A DNA stretch of 34,736 bases, from contig NVVD01000029.1 in assembly GCA_002402105.1 (NCBI GenBank), positions 8,628 to 43,363 on the forward strand. Reading direction: 5' to 3'. This stretch comes from Candidatus Cloacimonadota bacterium (GTDB lineage: Bacteria; Muiribacteriota; UBA6191). Below are positions 7,559-15,662 of the stretch, in pieces. Under the pieces are notes generated by a model. That model was not told the DNA's origin. It did not search any database and was given only the letters and a program-made list of their open reading frames with translations. Position 1 is the first letter of the stretch. Every line of letters begins with the position of its first letter. Position numbers and translations under genes: made by a program.

Positions 7559-10012
7559 ATGTTAACTTTTATCTTTTTTATATTCTTTAATTCATTTGTA
7601 TATGGCATGCATGCAAAAATTATGTGTCCCAATGAAATTCTTAAAAAATATTCTATTAAACATAGATCAAAAATTAGATCAAATAGACAAACTATTAACG
7701 TTAATCTGCAAGATGAAGCAATATTTAAAATATTTAACTATCAATCCTTTCAATTTGAAAGTCATAATTTTACTGTAAGGTATATAACAAGTCTTCAAAG
7801 TGGTTCTGATTTAATATTTTGGGTAAAGGGTAAAAAATCCCCTTCTACTCAAGAAATACTTTTATCAGATTGGCATACTACAACTCCAAATTTATTAAAT
7901 AGTCCATTAGTAAATAATTCCTCTAATTTAACTCAATTACAATCAGATAGATTTTCAGTGTTATCTAAATTAGCTAATACTTTAAAATTTGAAATAATTC
8001 CAAAAATGGAAAAAGTAACAAAAAAAATTACAGAACACGAATCTCCTAGGTTTAAGGGTATTCATATTTTACTTTATGATATTAAAGACTCCTTTGAACA
8101 AGATGAAGCATTTTTTGGTGGATACTTAGACCCTGTAGATCAAGAGAGTGCTCCAAATGGTCCAGTAAACTTAATTCATATGGATATCTATCCCATGACT
8201 CCAGGTGGAAGAGTATCCCCAGCTAAAGTTACTCAAAAAGACTTTTATCATACAATCACTCACGAATTATTTCATTTGTATCATTACCAAAGATCAAAAG
8301 TACTTAATAATACTTGGGGTGTTATTGGAAATTGGTTAAAAGAGGGTTTAGCTCAATTAGCAGTCTATGAATTTACAAAGGATAGTAAATTTTATCAAAG
8401 TAATGAAAAAATATTAGATGTTAAAAATGAATATGTATCACAGTTATCTTCTTATTTTGAATTAAAAACCCCTATTTCTATTTTTGATAATTTCTTTGAA
8501 AATTATGGTTTAAATTATATTTGGTTATCATTTTTACTAGATAAGAAAATAGGAGGTAATAGAGTTAAACTGTTTAACGATTTACTAGAAAAGACAGACT
8601 GCGCAATTGTAGACCCAAGACTTTGTATTAATGGATTTTCTAAAACTCTAGGTAATAATGGCTTAGATTTAAACGAAGAATTATTAAAATTTTCTATAGC
8701 TCAATTTTATAATCATGAGGGTTTAACTTTAAGTTCAATTTCAAATAGTACTTATACATCTTTAGAAAAAATATTAAGTAGTACACAAGTTTTTATATCA
8801 AGTTTAGATCAACAAAGCTTAGAAGAAAGCAGCAATTATCAAATAAAATATCAGCCAATCATCAATGACTCAAGCAAATATCAATCTATTAAATTTAGTT
8901 CAAATACATCTTTTATTTTAGCTAAATATCCAAGTCTCTTCGTAATTGAATCTTGTAAAACTTCAAATGATTTTCAATCTTGTTTTTTATCGCTTGAAAA
9001 TGATTTAATTATTAGTAGCGGAAAAAGTATTACATTAAACTTTAGACCAAATGAAAAATCTTTAATGATTTATAGCTTTATAAATCATCCATTTGGTGAT
9101 CGTGTTAAACACTTTTTAACAAGTGATATTTTATCATCTCATAATTTTGAAGATGGCCCATTTTTTAAATCTAGGCCAAAATTGAAAATTGTATCAAATT
9201 CATTGCAAATTGAGTTTAAGATAGAAAATAACAATTTAGAGAGTATTTCTACAAAATTTGATATTAGTTATAGTTTTTTTAATAAAAATCAAAAATATCC
9301 TCTTAAAACGAACGACTTTAAGATAGATATTTCTCCCGATAACTTATATAGATATACTTTATATACAGATAATGATGAAATAAGCTTAAATAGCTTAAAT
9401 TTAGATATTTCATTAGTTAATATAGAAAATAGTAAAATAGGTGAAACTTTTTCTCATACTTTTATTTCTAGCTATCCATTGCAATTAGAAACTTATACAC
9501 AACAACTATATGAAGGATGGAATTCTATTTCTATTTATCAGAGTGAAGAAAATCAAAGTTTTGAAAAATATTTAAATATAAATCAATTTGATTCAAATGA
9601 TTGTATTTATACTTATGTTAACTTTTCTTTTTTTAATTTATCAGATAATTGTTCTATTAGTTTGTCACCTATTTCTACAATGATTTTTTCTAATGGTATT
9701 GGTATATATGTTAAAAGTGATAAAAATAAAGAGCTTATTTTATCAAGAAATAAATTAGCTCGAACTAAAATAACCTTAAATAAAGGATGGAACTTTAAAA
9801 GTTTAAGTTTTCATGATAAACAAAAAGAGTTTAATCAATCAGGTAATACTCCTATTTCATACGGTTATAACGCCCAATCTAAATTATGGGATAGTATCTA
9901 TAACTTTGGAGATAATCGCCCTATTATTAATGGAAATGAACTTAATAGATTATTTGGGTTTAGAGCTTTTTTTATTTATTCTTTAAATAAGCATTCTTAT
10001 TATAGTTATTAG
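7559..10012 (+). CDS. Large exported protein with gluzincin-like HExxH zinc-protease site
   Basis: 817 residues. A short signal-like hydrophobic start (MLTFIFFIFFNSFVYG) has no basic residue; the next upstream in-frame codon is a stop two codons before, so no longer start exists. HELFH at 235-239 with Glu262 in WLKEGLAQ (22 residues later) fits a gluzincin-type zinc site (HExxH...E), as in peptidase MA-like proteins. The middle third is beta-rich with no recognised motif. Two C-terminal modules begin with a GWN turn (YEGWNSISIY and NKGWNFKSLSF), a motif seen repeatedly at the C-termini of secreted bacterial proteins. The protein is probably exported to the periplasm or outside. Substrate unknown. 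The following gene starts 8 bp downstream, so they are probably co-transcribed. Confidence 0.85.
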   Translation: MLTFIFFIFFNSFVYGMHAKIMCPNEILKKYSIKHRSKIRSNRQTINVNLQDEAIFKIFNYQSFQFESHNFTVRYITSLQSGSDLIFWVKGKKSPSTQEILLSDWHTTTPNLLNSPLVNNSSNLTQLQSDRFSVLSKLANTLKFEIIPKMEKVTKKITEHESPRFKGIHILLYDIKDSFEQDEAFFGGYLDPVDQESAPNGPVNLIHMDIYPMTPGGRVSPAKVTQKDFYHTITHELFHLYHYQRSKVLNNTWGVIGNWLKEGLAQLAVYEFTKDSKFYQSNEKILDVKNEYVSQLSSYFELKTPISIFDNFFENYGLNYIWLSFLLDKKIGGNRVKLFNDLLEKTDCAIVDPRLCINGFSKTLGNNGLDLNEELLKFSIAQFYNHEGLTLSSISNSTYTSLEKILSSTQVFISSLDQQSLEESSNYQIKYQPIINDSSKYQSIKFSSNTSFILAKYPSLFVIESCKTSNDFQSCFLSLENDLIISSGKSITLNFRPNEKSLMIYSFINHPFGDRVKHFLTSDILSSHNFEDGPFFKSRPKLKIVSNSLQIEFKIENNNLESISTKFDISYSFFNKNQKYPLKTNDFKIDISPDNLYRYTLYTDNDEISLNSLNLDISLVNIENSKIGETFSHTFISSYPLQLETYTQQLYEGWNSISIYQSEENQSFEKYLNINQFDSNDCIYTYVNFSFFNLSDNCSISLSPISTMIFSNGIGIYVKSDKNKELILSRNKLARTKITLNKGWNFKSLSFHDKQKEFNQSGNTPISYGYNAQSKLWDSIYNFGDNRPIINGNELNRLFGFRAFFIYSLNKHSYYSY

Positions 10013-10020
10013 GTAAAGTT

Positions 10021-10659
10021 ATGTACATTAAATGGATTCATTGTAAGGTTCAGAGCAGTCAAAAGTTATCATTTTTTTTAGCTCAGCAACAATGGAATAA
10101 AATATCATCTTGTGATGGCTTTATTTTTCAAATTGGTGGTTGGAGTATAGATAATAATCTCAATGCATATATTCTTTGTGCTTGGAAATCTAAAAACTAC
10201 TTTGATCAATTTATGGCAGATGTACATGATTTAATTACAGATTTAAACCATCAAGAAGATACATATTTAGAGTGTAATGTTTCTTTTTTTAAGTGTAAAT
10301 TTTTAATGCCTGGAAAGTATAATGATTTACAAAGTCCTATTGCTGAAGGTAAATACTTACGTTTTGCTGATTGTTTAATATATGAAGACTGTATAGAGCA
10401 TTTTATTGAAGTTCAAGAGAGTATATGGAAAGTGGAAATGTCTCAGATAAGTGGTATGTTAGGAGGTTTTTTTTTAGAATCTGATAATAACTCTTGTAGA
10501 TTTTTAGTTGTAACACTTTGGGATTCTATAGAAAGTCATAATTTATATATAAAAACTAAAGTATCACAATTAAGAAAAGATGCTAAAGTTAGTAATGATT
10601 TATCAAATATATCAGGTTGTTTTATTGAATTAATAAATAAGTGGTCAATTTATACTTAA
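10021..10659 (+). CDS. YdbC/DUF4937-like protein (tandem ABM-type ferredoxin-like fold)
   Basis: 212 residues, cytoplasmic, with no signal peptide. The N-terminal half has the pattern of the DUF4937/YdbC family: MYIKWIHCKV, then GFIFQIGGWS, then AYILCAWKS...YFDQFMADVHD. These proteins adopt a dimeric ferredoxin-like (antibiotic-biosynthesis-monooxygenase-like) fold of uncertain function. The second half seems to repeat the same fold (FIEVQESIW, GMLGGFFLE, FLVVTLWDSIESHNLY). The start has AGGT upstream (about 10013-10016). It sits directly behind the exported HExxH gene, but no functional link is evident. Confidence 0.75.
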   Translation: MYIKWIHCKVQSSQKLSFFLAQQQWNKISSCDGFIFQIGGWSIDNNLNAYILCAWKSKNYFDQFMADVHDLITDLNHQEDTYLECNVSFFKCKFLMPGKYNDLQSPIAEGKYLRFADCLIYEDCIEHFIEVQESIWKVEMSQISGMLGGFFLESDNNSCRFLVVTLWDSIESHNLYIKTKVSQLRKDAKVSNDLSNISGCFIELINKWSIYT

Positions 10660-10766
10660 ATATAGTAATTGAATACTTATTCTCTATTCACAAACTAACT
10701 TAATTTAGGTATAATTTTGTTATTATATTTTGTAGGAAAATATAAACTTAAATAAAAGTTATTATT

Positions 10767-11462
10767 ATGGATCAAGCAACAGAAAAAATAGTTAAAAGCT
10801 TTGTGGATAAAGATTGGGTACAGTCTTATTATACTTTTTATAATACAGAGTTAGATAAAAAAACAGAAAACTTATGGAAACATAATGATGTAAGTTCTAT
10901 GATTGAAAAAGAACTATATCTTACTAAAGTAGCTGTTAATGTTGCAAAAATTGGTTTTTTTATTGGAGTTATTTTACTATTATTTTCTGCTTATTTAATT
11001 GGATTTTTAACTTTGGCTGTTTCTATTGTATTACTTTATGAATCTAAAAAAAGTTTAGAAGAAGGCGAAGAACGTAAAGAAAAATTTAAAGATAAAGAAG
11101 AGGATAAACTAAAAAAACGACCTATTGACAAACAGCTTGTTTTAGACTTTTTTTGCTTACAGTTTATGGGAGAATTAGAAAAAACAACCAAGAGTTTAAC
11201 CAGTAGACAAGAATCTTTAAAAAATGAATATGAGCAAGATTTAGAAAATCAAGATTTAAAGTTAGCTATACATTATTGTGATTCGGCTGTATTAGTCATG
11301 GTTGATGTAGAAAAAAATATGGATAACTCTATAGCTAATCTTAAAAAACAAATTTTTTCTGGTGGTGGCTCTAATGACCCTTCTAAAGAAGATGCTATGG
11401 TAAAGACTTTACTTAGGTATTTAAAAAACTTAGAGGAACATATAGTAGATCAACTACTATAG
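10767..11462 (+). CDS. Hypothetical membrane protein with helical cytoplasmic tail
   Basis: 231 residues, family not recognised. It has a soluble N-terminal ~55 residues, then a hydrophobic hairpin (about 56-90, two membrane segments around a short turn), then a strongly charged helical stretch (KKSLEEGEERKEKFKDKEEDK) and long helices likely to form a coiled coil, with a GGGSN break near residue 200. No catalytic motif. The 3' end overlaps the convergent dehydrogenase gene by 6 bp, leaving no room for a terminator between them. Confidence 0.75.
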   Translation: MDQATEKIVKSFVDKDWVQSYYTFYNTELDKKTENLWKHNDVSSMIEKELYLTKVAVNVAKIGFFIGVILLLFSAYLIGFLTLAVSIVLLYESKKSLEEGEERKEKFKDKEEDKLKKRPIDKQLVLDFFCLQFMGELEKTTKSLTSRQESLKNEYEQDLENQDLKLAIHYCDSAVLVMVDVEKNMDNSIANLKKQIFSGGGSNDPSKEDAMVKTLLRYLKNLEEHIVDQLL

Positions 11463-12386
11463 ACTAAAGTGTTGCTCTAATTTTTCAATAGCTGCAATTC
11501 CCATATTCCATTGAGCTTCTTTTGCATTACCTCCAATATGTGGTGTAACCATTAAGTTTTCTAAAGCTAAAAACTTACTATTTTGAGGGGGCTCTTGTGG
11601 AAAAACATCTAAAGCTGCACCAGCAATTATATTATTAGATAAAGCATAGTGTAAATCATTGATATTGATTAAGTTGCCTCTAGCAGTATTGACCAAAAAA
11701 GCAGAAGGTTTCATTAATTTGAGGTTTTCTTTATTTATTATTTTTTTGGTACTTTGATCTAGCGGAACATGTAAAGTAACAATATCACAAGTTTTAAAAA
11801 CTTCTTTTTTAGTAGCAATAATAAAGTTATTTTTAAGAGATAATTGATCTAAACTTTTAATGTCATTTACATAGATTTGGCAATCAAAAGGTTTTAAAAA
11901 TTGATGAAGTGTTTGACCAACATTTCCATAGCCAATGATACCAACTTTTTTTTGATAAAGTTGATGACCTCCATTTTTTTGCCAAATAGACTTTTTCAGT
12001 AAAAATCCCTTTTGAAAGACATTGTGTAAGAGTCCTAAAATAAAAGATAATGTAAGCTCTGCAACAGAAACTTTATTGGTTCCAGAAGATAATAGAACTT
12101 TAATTTTATAGTTTTTTAAAGCTTCAAAATCTATATTGTCTATACCAACTCCATATTTTGATAGTACTTGTATATGTTGGCTATTTTCAGCTACTAGATG
12201 AGTAATTTTTTCAGTACCAACTAAAATTGCATCAGCATCTTTATAAAAATCAATTAACTGCTTTTCTGATAAATTTTCTTTGGAATTGGTAAAAACTGTA
12301 TTTGGAAAACTTTTTAATAATCTTTGTCGTAAATCAAAGTTTTTACAAAATGAAATACTAGATACTTTAATAACTGGGCTAGTCAT
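11457..12386 (-). CDS. D-isomer-specific 2-hydroxyacid dehydrogenase (phosphoglycerate-dehydrogenase-like)
   Basis: 309 residues, NAD-dependent. The Rossmann fingerprint GYGNVG lies at 152-157 with Asp175 (VND) ending the second strand, which favours NAD(H). The catalytic Arg-Glu-His set is present: Arg236 in NTARG, Glu265 in FPQEPP, and His283 in TPHIGG. The protein is the short form without a C-terminal ACT or ASB domain, so it could be a 3-phosphoglycerate dehydrogenase (SerA type), a glyoxylate/hydroxypyruvate reductase or another 2-oxoacid reductase; the sequence does not decide. The start codon follows the argS stop codon immediately (TAA then ATG), so it is translated in tandem with argS. 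Confidence 0.9.
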   Translation of the reverse strand: MTSPVIKVSSISFCKNFDLRQRLLKSFPNTVFTNSKENLSEKQLIDFYKDADAILVGTEKITHLVAENSQHIQVLSKYGVGIDNIDFEALKNYKIKVLLSSGTNKVSVAELTLSFILGLLHNVFQKGFLLKKSIWQKNGGHQLYQKKVGIIGYGNVGQTLHQFLKPFDCQIYVNDIKSLDQLSLKNNFIIATKKEVFKTCDIVTLHVPLDQSTKKIINKENLKLMKPSAFLVNTARGNLININDLHYALSNNIIAGAALDVFPQEPPQNSKFLALENLMVTPHIGGNAKEAQWNMGIAAIEKLEQHFSL

Positions 12387-14117
12387 TTACATTCGCTCTA
12401 GTGTTTCTATTCCGAGTAAATCAAGACCAACTTTTAATGTTTTTGCACTTAAATTAGTTAAATGAATCAAAGAAGACCTCTTTTGTTGATTTTCTTCTTT
12501 TAGTATTGGAATTTGATTATAAAAGGATGAAAACTTTGATGATAATTGATATAAATAATCAGCTATTAAATTTGGTTTATTTTGACTTTTGGCATGATGG
12601 ACAGCTTTTCCAAACATTAATATATGAAGAGCAAGTTCTTTTTCTATAGTTTCTTTAGAGCTACCACCATCAATAAAATTAATGATAAAATCAGAACTTT
12701 TTAGTTCATCTTTTGAATATTTTTCAAGATATTTTCGATAAATACTTCTAGCTCTAGCATAAGCATATTGTAAATATGGGGCAGAATTACCTTCTAAATT
12801 AAGGGCTTTCTCCCATGTGAAAGTTATATCAGTCATTGGGTTTTGAGATAAATCTTGATATTTAATAGCACCTAAGCCTACTACTCTAGCTATTTCTTGT
12901 TTTTCATCATCTAAATAATCTCTATCCAAAATAACGTCATATGCTCGTTTTTTTGCTTCATCTAAAAGAAATTGTAAACTGATTACAGCTCCTTTTCTAG
13001 TGGACATAACCGTACCTTCGCCAAACTTCATTAAACCAAACATTACGTGTTCTAAATCATAATTACATCCAAGTTGTTTAGAAATATGAAAAAACTGTTG
13101 AAAATGTAATTTTTGTCTATTATCTGTTACATAGATGGCTTTATTTGCAGCCAGTTTATTTTGTCTGTGAAATACAGTTGCAAGATCAGTTGTAGCATAT
13201 AAAAAACTACCATCATTTTTTTGAACTAAACAAGGAGGATATTTATCATCTTCAAAAAATACTACTTGGGCTCCTTCTGATTCTTTGCATAAGCCTTTTT
13301 GATGTAATTGATCGATAATTCCTTGTAAGTCATCATTATAAAATGATTCTCCGTTTTCCATATCAAAATTAATATTTAATTGTTCATAAACTTTATGGAA
13401 CTCTTTTAATGAGATATCAATAAACTTTTTCCAAAGTGAAAAGTTAGGCTCTTCTTTTTTTTGAAGAAGTACTAATTCTTGTCTAGCATAATCATCTAAA
13501 TTTTTATCATTTTCTGCTTTTTGGTTAAACTCTTGATAGATTTTTTCAAGCATTGCTATTGAATCTTCTTCAATGTCTTTTGGTTTATCAAAGTTTTTAT
13601 AAGCATATAAAATTTTACCAAATTGAGTACCCCAATCACCTATATGATTATCACCTAAAGCGTTATAGCCACAAGCTCTATAGATACGCTTTAAAGCATC
13701 CCCAATGATTGTTGAGCGTAGGTGTGCAACATGCATTGTTTTGGCAATATTTGGAGAAGAATAATCAATGATAATAGTATCTTGCGATTTTGTTTGTGCA
13801 ATACCATTATTTTTACAACTTTGCATATTTAATAATATTTTATTAATAACTTTAGTATCAATAGTCATATTAACAAAACCAGGGTTTGCGATTTCTACTT
13901 TTGAAAATATGGCACTAGATTTTAAATTATTTGCAATATTTTGGGCAATATCTAAGGGTTTTTTTCTTAATATTTTGGCATGTTGTAAGGCAACATTTGT
14001 TTGAAAGTCTCCAAATTTACTATTAGTAGCAACAACGATATCTAATTTAGATAGATCGCTATTTTCTATTTGTGATAATGCTTGGGACACTTCTTTGTAG
14101 ATTAAATCTAATAACAT
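12387..14117 (-). CDS. argS: Arginyl-tRNA synthetase
   Basis: Class I aminoacyl-tRNA synthetase charging tRNA-Arg; 576 residues, a normal length. It has an N-terminal Arg-specific additional domain, then the HIGH-type motif as HVAH (129-132, in MHVAHLRST), where the usual third-position Gly is Ala. The Rossmann core contains GDNHIGDWGTQFG and the KMSKS-loop equivalent is MSTRKG (371-376). The C-terminal DALR anticodon-binding domain ends in the typical LLGIETLERM. AGGAG precedes the start at a good distance. It lies first in a two-gene unit with the 2-hydroxyacid dehydrogenase. Identity is secure. Confidence 0.97.
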   Translation of the reverse strand: MLLDLIYKEVSQALSQIENSDLSKLDIVVATNSKFGDFQTNVALQHAKILRKKPLDIAQNIANNLKSSAIFSKVEIANPGFVNMTIDTKVINKILLNMQSCKNNGIAQTKSQDTIIIDYSSPNIAKTMHVAHLRSTIIGDALKRIYRACGYNALGDNHIGDWGTQFGKILYAYKNFDKPKDIEEDSIAMLEKIYQEFNQKAENDKNLDDYARQELVLLQKKEEPNFSLWKKFIDISLKEFHKVYEQLNINFDMENGESFYNDDLQGIIDQLHQKGLCKESEGAQVVFFEDDKYPPCLVQKNDGSFLYATTDLATVFHRQNKLAANKAIYVTDNRQKLHFQQFFHISKQLGCNYDLEHVMFGLMKFGEGTVMSTRKGAVISLQFLLDEAKKRAYDVILDRDYLDDEKQEIARVVGLGAIKYQDLSQNPMTDITFTWEKALNLEGNSAPYLQYAYARARSIYRKYLEKYSKDELKSSDFIINFIDGGSSKETIEKELALHILMFGKAVHHAKSQNKPNLIADYLYQLSSKFSSFYNQIPILKEENQQKRSSLIHLTNLSAKTLKVGLDLLGIETLERM

Positions 14118-14215
14118 TTGTTCTCCTGAAAATATTGATAAAAATTTTATAGATTTAAATATACAAAAAGATGTTTAGTTTGTCTGTTTTGGGTTCATAA
14201 GTAAACTAAATATGA

Positions 14216-15193
14216 TTAGTCTTTAGGTAGTTGTGGTCTTTTAACTTTCATATCTTGGTTTAATGAGGATAAAAAAGAAATTAAATCAAAAATTTCAGAT
14301 TCATTTAAATTTAATTTTCTAACTAAACGATCTTTATGTTTAGCAGAGCCTCCACCTTTATTATAAAATCTAATAACTTCTTCTAATGATCTTAAAGAGC
14401 CATCATGCATGTATGGTGCAGATTTAGATATATTTCTTAAACCAGGGACTTTAAACTTTCCAAAATCTTTTTCATTTTTCGTAAAACCAGCAAGTCCACT
14501 ATCTCCATCTTCTATACCAAGACTACGAAAACTTCCATCAGTAAAGTTTGCCCCGTTGTGGCAAATAATACAAAGTGCTTTTTTTCTAAATAAAAGTAGC
14601 CCTCTTTTTTGAGCAGGACTTAGAGCATTTATATCTCCTTTTTTATATTGATCAAAGGGGCTATGGTTTACAATTAGGGTTCTTTGATATGAAGCTAAAG
14701 CAGAAGCAATATTTTCTTTTGTAATTTCTGTTTGAGTATAAGCTTTTTGAAATAGCTCGAGGTACTTTGGAATACTTTCAAGTCTAATAATTAAATCATC
14801 TAAGTTCATATCCATTTCAGCAGGGTTTTGAATAGGACCTAGGGCTTGTTCTTCTAAAGATTTAGCACGACCATCCCAAAAAAAAGAATTATTCCAAGCC
14901 AGATTATATAAAGAAGGGGTGTTTCTTCCTAACGGATTGCCGTGAGTTCCTATTCCTTTACTTAAGCCATCAGAAAACCCAAGATCAGGATTATGGCAAG
15001 AAGCACAAGATTGTTTTTTATTTTTAGACAAGCGTGTATCAAAAAATAATAATTTACCTAACTTTATTTCATTTAAGCTTGGGGCTTTGTTATTGGGATA
15101 TTTAATGTCTTCTATATTAGGTGGTCTTAAAATAATAGGCCCACTAAAAGATAAAAAGGTAAATATAAATAAAAGGAAATATTTTTTTTTCAT
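14216..15193 (-). CDS. Di-haem cytochrome c peroxidase (CcpA/MauG family)
   Basis: Periplasmic enzyme that reduces H2O2 using electrons from c-type cytochromes. 325 residues with an N-terminal signal/anchor (about 1-20). Two haem c sites are visible: C63-A-S-C-H67 and C208-I-I-C-H212. Also present are the family's LGKLLFFDTRLS, NNSFFWDGRA and the C-terminal APYMHDGSLRSLEEVIRFYN with Met262, candidate distal ligand of the high-potential haem. The long leader (15194 to about 15385) holds a strong hairpin and two Fur-box-overlapped leftward promoters, so peroxidase expression is probably iron-controlled. It is divergent from the haem-uptake operon. Confidence 0.92.
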   Translation of the reverse strand: MKKKYFLLFIFTFLSFSGPIILRPPNIEDIKYPNNKAPSLNEIKLGKLLFFDTRLSKNKKQSCASCHNPDLGFSDGLSKGIGTHGNPLGRNTPSLYNLAWNNSFFWDGRAKSLEEQALGPIQNPAEMDMNLDDLIIRLESIPKYLELFQKAYTQTEITKENIASALASYQRTLIVNHSPFDQYKKGDINALSPAQKRGLLLFRKKALCIICHNGANFTDGSFRSLGIEDGDSGLAGFTKNEKDFGKFKVPGLRNISKSAPYMHDGSLRSLEEVIRFYNKGGGSAKHKDRLVRKLNLNESEIFDLISFLSSLNQDMKVKRPQLPKD

Positions 15194-15252
15194 GAACTTC
15201 TCATTCTAAAATAAATAAGGATAAAATTATTTTTATGGTTTATTTGAAATGA

Positions 15253-15288
15253 AAGAGAGCATAAAGAGGTAGGTCTCTATGCTCTCTT
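15253..15288. other. Strong hairpin in the cytochrome c peroxidase leader
   Basis: Arms AAGAGAGCAT (15253-15262) and ATGCTCTCTT (15279-15288) pair perfectly, continued by AGAG/CTCT after a two-base bulge, closing on a 6-base loop. No T-run follows on either strand, so it is not a standard terminator. If the peroxidase transcript starts at the Fur-box promoters it lies in the 5' untranslated region, about 60 nt upstream of the start codon. Possible roles are mRNA stability or attenuation, or a protein-binding operator. Confidence 0.5.
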
Positions 15289-15328
15289 AATAACTCAAAA
15301 AAGAGTTTAAACAAATAGCAACAAAAAA

Positions 15329-15363
15329 ATAATAACATCAAGTGATAATGAAAGTCAAATTCA
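15329..15363 (-). promoter_or_regulatory. Fur-box-overlapped promoter 1 (facing cytochrome c peroxidase)
   Basis: TGATAATGAAAGTCAA begins at 15343 and matches half of the Fur consensus (GATAATGATAATCATTATC). On the minus strand the same bases contain TTGACT (complement of 15353-15358), with TATTAT 18 bp downstream (complement of 15329-15334), a near-consensus sigma-70 promoter directed at the peroxidase gene. The site may also repress the rightward haem operon, whose own -10 is less clear (GATAAT at 15344 is a candidate). Confidence 0.65.
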
Positions 15364-15391
15364 AAATAAAAGTAGACAAAAAAGAGTGCCC

Positions 15392-15425
15392 CTGATAAAC
15401 TAAGTGATAATGAAAGTCAAGTTCA
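15392..15425. promoter_or_regulatory. Fur-box-overlapped promoter 2 in the ccp/hmu intergenic region
   Basis: Near-identical direct repeat of the first box, 62 bp further right: TGATAATGAAAGTCAA from 15405. On the minus strand it again gives TTGACT (complement of 15415-15420), a 17-bp spacer and TATCAG (complement of 15392-15397). It ends only 16 bp before the first small ORF of the haem operon, so iron-loaded Fur bound here would also block rightward transcription. The rightward promoter itself could not be assigned; GATAAT at 15406-15411 is one possible -10. Confidence 0.62.
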
Positions 15426-15441
15426 ACAAAAGAAGGTTAAA

Positions 15442-15558
15442 ATGGAAAAACAAGTAATGGAAGATTTATTTTCAGGGTTATTTATTATTTTTATAACTTT
15501 TTGTGTGTTGTTTATATTTTTAAAAGAGTTTTTAATTGTTCTTTTAAAAGTTAATTAA
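15442..15558 (+). CDS. Small single-pass membrane protein, first ORF of the haem-uptake operon
   Basis: 38 codons starting at ATG 15442, with AGAAGG upstream (15431-15436) at good spacing. The product is a short acidic N-terminus (MEKQVMEDLF) followed by one long hydrophobic segment and a short basic end. It begins 16 bp after Fur box 2 and is followed 14 bp later by a second tiny ORF that abuts hmuT. The position, RBS and coupling argue that it is translated. The shape loosely resembles small OadG-like or accessory membrane subunits, but I do not recognise a family. It could also act as a leader peptide controlling hmu translation. Confidence 0.55.
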   Translation: MEKQVMEDLFSGLFIIFITFCVLFIFLKEFLIVLLKVN

Positions 15559-15572
15559 GATAGGAAATATAA

Positions 15573-15662
15573 ATGAAAAGTTACAAAATTAAGTTTATTT
15601 GGTGTAAAAAAAATAAGGTTTATTTTTGCTCGCCTAGTGTCATTAATAAAAAAAGAGTCTGA
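15573..15662 (+). CDS. 29-residue basic microprotein directly upstream of hmuT
   Basis: ATG at 15573 with AGGA upstream (15562-15565); TGA at 15660-15662 is immediately followed by the hmuT ATG at 15663, so ribosomes can pass directly into hmuT. The peptide (MKSYKIKFIWCKKN... ending INKKRV) is basic with two cysteines. Its position matches that of HemP-type haem-uptake microproteins in other bacteria, but I see no clear HemP motif. A pure translational-coupling leader is an equally good explanation. Confidence 0.5.
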   Translation: MKSYKIKFIWCKKNKVYFCSPSVINKKRV

